Positions 7,134 through 10,425 of a DNA stretch of 10,425 bases are shown here, piece after piece. Every line of letters starts with the position of its first letter. The stretch's first letter is position 1. The stretch spans positions 1 to 10,425 of the forward strand of contig JAAZGT010000237.1 in assembly GCA_012511095.1 (NCBI GenBank), read 5' to 3'. This DNA is from Alcaligenaceae bacterium (GTDB lineage: Bacteria > Pseudomonadota > Gammaproteobacteria > Burkholderiales > Burkholderiaceae_B). A program made the translations under genes and the position numbers. Under the pieces are notes generated by a model. That model made no database searches. It was not told the DNA's origin and saw only the letters and a list, made by a program, of their open reading frames with translations.

Positions 7134-8423
7134 ATGAATCAATCTAATCCGGCACAAAATAAAGCACTCGTTTTAGGCGCCGGCATTATCGGCCTATGTA
7201 GTGCCTATTACCTACAACAGGCTGGTTTTGAGGTCACTGTAGTTGAGCAAGAGTCTGAGGTAGGACGTCAAACCACCTATGCTAATGGCGCCCAACTATC
7301 GTATTGCTACGTTGCCCCTTTAGCAGCACCTGGTGTGCTGAATCAAGTGCCTCGCTGGCTCCTAAACCCTGATGCTCCAATGCGTTTGAAACCATCACTT
7401 AATCCAGCCGATATTTGCTGGGGCATACAGTTTGCCAAAGCGTGTACAGCAGAACAAAACCAACGAACCACTAAAGAGCTATTAAGTCTTTCTTTTTTAA
7501 GTCGTGATTTATATCACGAGCTTTTTAAAGAAATTAAAGGGGTTGATTTTGATCGTCCAGGAAAATTAGTAATACATCGTAATAAAGCAAGTTTTGAATC
7601 AGCGCTCAAGCAACTAAAAATTCAAAATGCTCTGGGCTGTGAGCAATATGCTCTCAACAGCGAGGAGTGCATTGAAAAAGAGCCTGCGCTTAAACCGATT
7701 CGCGACCAAATCGTTGGTGGCATTTGGACACCTAGCGAGGAGGTAGTTGATAGTTATAAATTAAGTGTGGCTCTACGAAAACACCTTGAAGCTAAAGGTG
7801 TTGAGTTTCTGATGGGTCAACGAGTCCAAGCACTGCACACCATACCATCAAATAAGCCAGGCGTTAAAAACATCGAAGTTGAGCTAGGCAATGGCGAACG
7901 TTTAAATGCCGATGCCATTGTAGTGGCTTTAGGCTCCTTTGCCAATGAACTATTAGGCCCAATTCAAGTCAATGTACCTGTGGGTCCACTTAAAGGTTAT
8001 AGCCTCACTCTTGAGATCGAAAATGAACCACAAACACCTTACGTCAGCATTACCGACTATGAGCACAAGGTAGTTTATGCCCGTATCGGTAATCGTTTAC
8101 GTATTGCTGGTATGGCCGATAGAGTGGGTTTAGATCGCAGACTTGATCCTAGACGCATCCGTACTCTAATTAATGAGGCTAAAAAGCTCTTTCCAAATGC
8201 AGGTAATTATGAACAGGCGGAGCAATGGGCTGGTTTACGCCCTGCAACACCTAAGGGCAAACCGATTATTGATAAAACACAGTATGGCAATCTATGGCTA
8301 AACCTAGGGCATGGTGCTTTAGGTCTGACCCTAGCAACAGGTTCGGGCAAGTTACTTGCTGACATGCTGAGTGCAAGCACTCCCAGCATCTCGCCTATTC
8401 CCTTTAGCCAATCTCAAATATGA
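7134..8423 (+). CDS. dadA: DadA-like FAD-dependent D-amino acid dehydrogenase
   Basis: DadA enzymes oxidise D-amino acids to 2-oxo acids and ammonia, passing electrons through FAD to the respiratory chain at the inner face of the membrane. The 429-residue product (E. coli DadA is 432) has the FAD-binding GAGIIG loop (15-20) followed by E38 at the end of the second strand. The family motif PLKGYSLTL lies at about 285-293 and the C-terminal FAD motif WLNLGHGALGLTLATGSG at about 388-405. The substrate-side loop reads NGAQLSYCYVAPLAAPGVL (51-69), whereas classical DadA has NAGQIS.GYAAPWAAPGVP. This suggests the DadA-like subgroup common in Burkholderiales rather than the alanine-catabolic enzyme. 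No alanine racemase gene (dadX) is adjacent. The short tail MNQSNPAQNK before the first strand could be an extension, but no better start is seen. The ribosome site is weak (GGA 8 bases upstream). Family is sure; the substrate is open. Confidence 0.85.
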   Translation: MNQSNPAQNKALVLGAGIIGLCSAYYLQQAGFEVTVVEQESEVGRQTTYANGAQLSYCYVAPLAAPGVLNQVPRWLLNPDAPMRLKPSLNPADICWGIQFAKACTAEQNQRTTKELLSLSFLSRDLYHELFKEIKGVDFDRPGKLVIHRNKASFESALKQLKIQNALGCEQYALNSEECIEKEPALKPIRDQIVGGIWTPSEEVVDSYKLSVALRKHLEAKGVEFLMGQRVQALHTIPSNKPGVKNIEVELGNGERLNADAIVVALGSFANELLGPIQVNVPVGPLKGYSLTLEIENEPQTPYVSITDYEHKVVYARIGNRLRIAGMADRVGLDRRLDPRRIRTLINEAKKLFPNAGNYEQAEQWAGLRPATPKGKPIIDKTQYGNLWLNLGHGALGLTLATGSGKLLADMLSASTPSISPIPFSQSQI

Positions 8424-8426
8424 GGA
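8422..8426 (+). promoter_or_regulatory. Ribosome binding site overlapping the dadA stop codon
   Basis: GAGGA begins inside the TGA stop of the DadA-like gene, 10 bases before the ATG of the TM2-domain gene. The overlap suggests translational coupling of the two genes. Confidence 0.55.
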
Positions 8427-8436
8427 ATAAACAGCA

Positions 8437-8907
8437 ATGTTTAAAAATATTTTATTAACGGTATTTATATTTGCGGCAGTCTTAATTGCACTGACCTTTG
8501 GTGAAAGTGTATTTAATGTCTTTGCCACATGGGTTTATGATCTAACAGGCATTGTGCTGATTAACCTACAATCAGTTTATGAGGGCCTTAGAGCGTATGT
8601 GCTTAAAGACCCTTTTAAAATTATCTTAGCCTTAATTATTACGGCTATTATTAGTTATTGGTTATTCAAAAACAATAATGCCAAACTCAATGAGGAAGGC
8701 ACGCCGCGTAAAATCGCGATTGTGCTCGCTATTTTATTGGGTTGGCTAGGCGTACACCGCTTTTATTTAAACCAAATCGTAACTGGCTTATTGTATTTGA
8801 TACTCTCTCAAATCTATTTACCTCTAACCATCATTTTGAGTTTAATCGACGCTGTCCGCTATTACTCAATGGACGAGCTTAGTTTTAAACAAAAATTTAA
8901 ACCATAA
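8437..8907 (+). CDS. TM2-domain integral membrane protein of unknown function
   Basis: A 156-residue membrane protein. Residues 91-143 match the TM2 domain: a charged RK pair, a first helix ending in LLGWLGVHRFYLNQ (the G-HRFYL hallmark at 105-110), then a second helix and LIDAVRYY. TM2 proteins are widespread in bacteria and eukaryotes without an agreed bacterial function. Ahead of it are a hydrophobic N-terminal helix (about 4-21) and another at about 60-76, so four membrane segments are likely. The segment between them, 77-90, is polar with the run KNNNAK. The N-terminal half is not a domain I recognise. It starts 13 bases after the DadA-like stop and ends 11 bases before the next gene, so it is almost surely co-transcribed. 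No signal-peptide cleavage site is evident. Confidence 0.8.
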   Translation: MFKNILLTVFIFAAVLIALTFGESVFNVFATWVYDLTGIVLINLQSVYEGLRAYVLKDPFKIILALIITAIISYWLFKNNNAKLNEEGTPRKIAIVLAILLGWLGVHRFYLNQIVTGLLYLILSQIYLPLTIILSLIDAVRYYSMDELSFKQKFKP

Positions 8908-8918
8908 GGAATTGACTC

Positions 8919-9461
8919 ATGTCTGAGGAAGTCATTAGTTTTACGATTAGCGATATTACCGTTGATCATAGCGATTTCACTAGCGCTGATCTATTACAGG
9001 CTTGGTCTTGGCTAGTACCAGAGCAATTGGAATTACTATTTATCACTATTTTTGGTGATGCCTTTTTAGTTGATCCTGAGAGTGGCAAGGTGTTTTTCCT
9101 AGATACTGTCGATGGTGATTTAGAGCCTATTGCCGACAATCTTGCCAGTTTTACTGACTTAGTTAGTCACGATAAGGAGTTTGTGAGCGATTACTTTAGC
9201 ACCATTACCTGGCTACGTTATAAAGATGGCATTTTAGGTGGCAAAGCAATGCCCCAAGGTATGGTCTTTAATTACCTAACGCCATTTGCCTTAGGCGGTG
9301 AAGCCGAGGCAGATAATATCTCTTTATTCCCTATTCAAGAGCATTTTGATATGAGTGGCGAGTTTTGGGAAAAGCTCCAAAGCCTACAAGAGGAAATTGC
9401 TCAAGACCTCTTAGACTCTGATGAGTCAGAAGACCCTGAGTCAAAGAAAAACCTTCAATAA
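8919..9461 (+). CDS. DUF1851 / T6SS immunity protein Tdi1-like protein
   Basis: A 180-residue acidic, cytosolic-looking protein. Residues about 36-80 (LELLFITIFGDAFLVDP, GKVFFLDTVDGDLEPIADN) and the later PFALGGEAEADNI (about 122-134) with a HFDMSGEFWEKLQSL block (about 142-156) follow the pattern of DUF1851, later named after the C-terminal domain of Tdi1. Tdi1 protects Agrobacterium from its own secreted DNase Tde1. Many stand-alone family members sit far from any toxin and have no known role. No toxin, Rhs, VgrG or PAAR gene lies in this window, so immunity is only an analogy. The tail (about 158-180) is a charged, low-complexity run ending DSDESEDPESKKNLQ. TAAGGA overlaps the TM2 gene's stop and serves as ribosome site, pointing to coupling. 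It is the last gene of the cluster and is followed by a strong hairpin. Confidence 0.62.
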   Translation: MSEEVISFTISDITVDHSDFTSADLLQAWSWLVPEQLELLFITIFGDAFLVDPESGKVFFLDTVDGDLEPIADNLASFTDLVSHDKEFVSDYFSTITWLRYKDGILGGKAMPQGMVFNYLTPFALGGEAEADNISLFPIQEHFDMSGEFWEKLQSLQEEIAQDLLDSDESEDPESKKNLQ

Positions 9462-9469
9462 TATAATCA

Positions 9470-9496
9470 ATTAGGGGTGCACAAAGCACCCCTAAT
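9470..9496. terminator. Strong hairpin between convergent genes, likely bidirectional terminator
   Basis: An exact 11-bp inverted repeat, ATTAGGGGTGC and GCACCCCTAAT, surrounds the 5-base loop ACAAA. It starts 9 bases after the stop of the DUF1851-like gene and lies 24 bases beyond the stop of the opposing hydrolase gene. The T-run is poor on the plus strand (GATATGTAG) and modest on the minus strand (TGATTATATTATT). Its position between two convergent stops and its perfect stem support termination in both directions. Confidence 0.8.
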
Positions 9497-9519
9497 GATA
9501 TGTAGTCTCTTATTGCTTA

Positions 9520-10221
9520 TTAAGCTAAATGTTTTTGTAAAAAATCGAGTGATATTTTCTTTGCGCGATTAGAGGCTTCTAAGACAAAGTGCTCACCCTT
9601 TGGACGAGCAAAGGCATGATCACAACCACTATATAGCTCATAACCCCAACCATCACGCGCCTCGACACACTCTATGATGACTTTGCGTACATCTTCGGGT
9701 ACGTAACTATCTAATTCAGCAATATGCAAGAAACTAGTCGCTGCATTAGCTGGTAAATCAGGCAATACCGTTTCTAATGCCACACCGTAATAACTAACAG
9801 CACATTTAATCTTAGCCTCACCTGCCATTTGCACCACCAAACGGCCACCCATACAGTAACCCATGGCACCAATGCGATCATGGCCCAGAAGCTCTGCGAG
9901 TTTAGCGCGTGTCGCCTCTAAATCAGCCAGACTTTCATCAAGTTGCATTTTCTGCATAAACTCCACGCCCTTTTGGAATTCCTCAGGCACACGTGGCTCT
10001 AAAATCACGCCAGGCTCTTGACGCCAAAACAAATCTGGACACAAAACATTAAAGCCTAGATCGCTCCATTGTTGTGCTAAGTCTTGCATGGCATCGTTAA
10101 TACCAAAAATTTCTTGGATCAACACAATGCCTGGGGCTTGATTAGGATTATCTACCTTAGCTGGCACCCAATAAGCCTTCATGGTTTGACCATCTGCTAC
10201 ATTAATATCGACATAACTCAC
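9520..10221 (-). CDS. Dienelactone hydrolase family protein
   Basis: An alpha/beta hydrolase of 233 residues, presumably cytosolic. The catalytic triad of the family is visible: the nucleophile C123 in GYCMGG, D171 in AELDSYVP and H202 in CDHAFARP. E37 in IQEIFGIND is the conserved glutamate that keeps the cysteine inactive until substrate binds. True dienelactone hydrolases (ClcD, TfdE) cleave dienelactone to maleylacetate in chloroaromatic breakdown. No such pathway genes are near, so a general ester or lactone hydrolase role is more likely and the substrate is unknown. The start is GTG at 10221, backed by a very strong AGGAGG 8 bases upstream. The gene lies 77 bases after nadC on the same strand and converges on the DUF455 cluster. 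Length is normal for the family. Confidence 0.92.
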   Translation of the reverse strand: MSYVDINVADGQTMKAYWVPAKVDNPNQAPGIVLIQEIFGINDAMQDLAQQWSDLGFNVLCPDLFWRQEPGVILEPRVPEEFQKGVEFMQKMQLDESLADLEATRAKLAELLGHDRIGAMGYCMGGRLVVQMAGEAKIKCAVSYYGVALETVLPDLPANAATSFLHIAELDSYVPEDVRKVIIECVEARDGWGYELYSGCDHAFARPKGEHFVLEASNRAKKISLDFLQKHLA

Positions 10222-10227
10222 CGACTC

Positions 10228-10235
10228 TTCCTCCT
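10228..10235 (-). promoter_or_regulatory. Strong ribosome binding site for the hydrolase GTG start
   Basis: AGGAGGAA on the minus strand, with the AGGAGG core 8 bases before the GTG at 10221. It is the best Shine-Dalgarno match in the window and settles the non-ATG start. Confidence 0.75.
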
Positions 10236-10298
10236 AAAACCGATTGATTAATTTGTACTACTTAGCTTAACAAAATGGACGCTCAAATCCAAATTGAC

Positions 10299-10425
10299 TT
10301 ATACCGCATCTAGGCCAATATCCAAGATAGGTGCGCTATGGGTTAGCCAGCCAATAGCAATTAAATTTACCCCTTGTTGAGCTATGGCTACGGCTGTTTC
10401 TGGAGTAACCCCGCCACTGGCTTCA
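10299..10425 (-). CDS. nadC: Quinolinate phosphoribosyltransferase (NAD synthesis), C-terminal fragment at window edge
   Basis: Only the last 41 codons and the stop are inside the window. They read EASGGVTPETAVAIAQQGV and then LIAIGWLTHSAPILDIGLD. This is the closing part of the NadC barrel: the EASGG loop contacts the phosphoribosyl group, and the G-LTHSAP-LD stretch is a family hallmark. NadC turns quinolinate and PRPP into nicotinate mononucleotide, CO2 and pyrophosphate in de novo NAD synthesis. The frame is intact and ends at TAA, 77 bases before the hydrolase gene. Its start and the rest of any nad operon lie outside. The short fragment is distinctive enough for a firm call. Confidence 0.88.
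   Translation of the reverse strand, partial: EASGGVTPETAVAIAQQGVNLIAIGWLTHSAPILDIGLDAV

Noticed and set aside
8207..8389. Minus-strand open frame of 60 codons inside the DadA-like gene
   Set aside because: It is antisense to the conserved C-terminal FAD motif, without independent support.
8919..9461. Toxin-immunity pair formed by the DUF1851-like gene and its neighbours
   Set aside because: The upstream genes are a TM2 protein and a DadA-like dehydrogenase with intact family motifs. Nothing resembling a DNase effector or secretion component is present.
9520..10221. Part of a chloroaromatic degradation operon because of the dienelactone hydrolase
   Set aside because: No dioxygenase, cycloisomerase or maleylacetate reductase is near; the neighbour is nadC. 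Dienelactone hydrolase family members without that role are common.

Overview
The window is AT-leaning bacterial DNA with leucine TTA/CTA-rich codon use. It carries eight complete protein genes and two genes cut by the window edges. The gene families (RNase R, YfcA-type TSUP transporter, WrbA, YddA/SbmA-type ABC transporter, DUF455 ferritin-like protein, DadA-like dehydrogenase, dienelactone hydrolase, NadC) fit a proteobacterium. I lean to a low-GC betaproteobacterium of the Alcaligenaceae type (Oligella/Pelistega-like), because the DUF455 protein and the DadA variant look like those of Burkholderiales. This placement is inference from family resemblance, not from a marker gene.

Layout. From the left edge to about 6.15 kb all genes read on the minus strand. 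In transcription order they are a YddA-like ABC transporter (6146-4272), wrbA (4161-3562), a 436-base stretch without a convincing gene, yfcA (3125-2364) and rnr (2269 to the left edge, 3' end missing). A 134-base divergent region (6147-6280) separates these from a tightly spaced plus-strand cluster of four genes: DUF455 ferritin-like protein, DadA-like FAD dehydrogenase, a TM2-domain membrane protein and a DUF1851/Tdi1-like protein (6281-9461). A strong 11-bp hairpin (9470-9496) sits between this cluster and the convergent minus-strand genes, a dienelactone hydrolase family protein (10221-9520) and, upstream of it, the 3' end of nadC (10425-10299).

How the genes work together. Most are housekeeping or stress functions: RNA turnover, quinone/flavin redox, NAD synthesis and membrane export. 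The only part that looks like a possible uncharacterised unit is the four-gene plus-strand cluster. Its gaps are 22, 13 and 11 bases, and it combines a putative di-iron protein, a flavin amino-acid oxidoreductase, a small membrane protein and an immunity-protein-like cytosolic protein. No mobile element, CRISPR array, tRNA or rRNA was seen, and I found no clear evidence of a new defence or conflict system.
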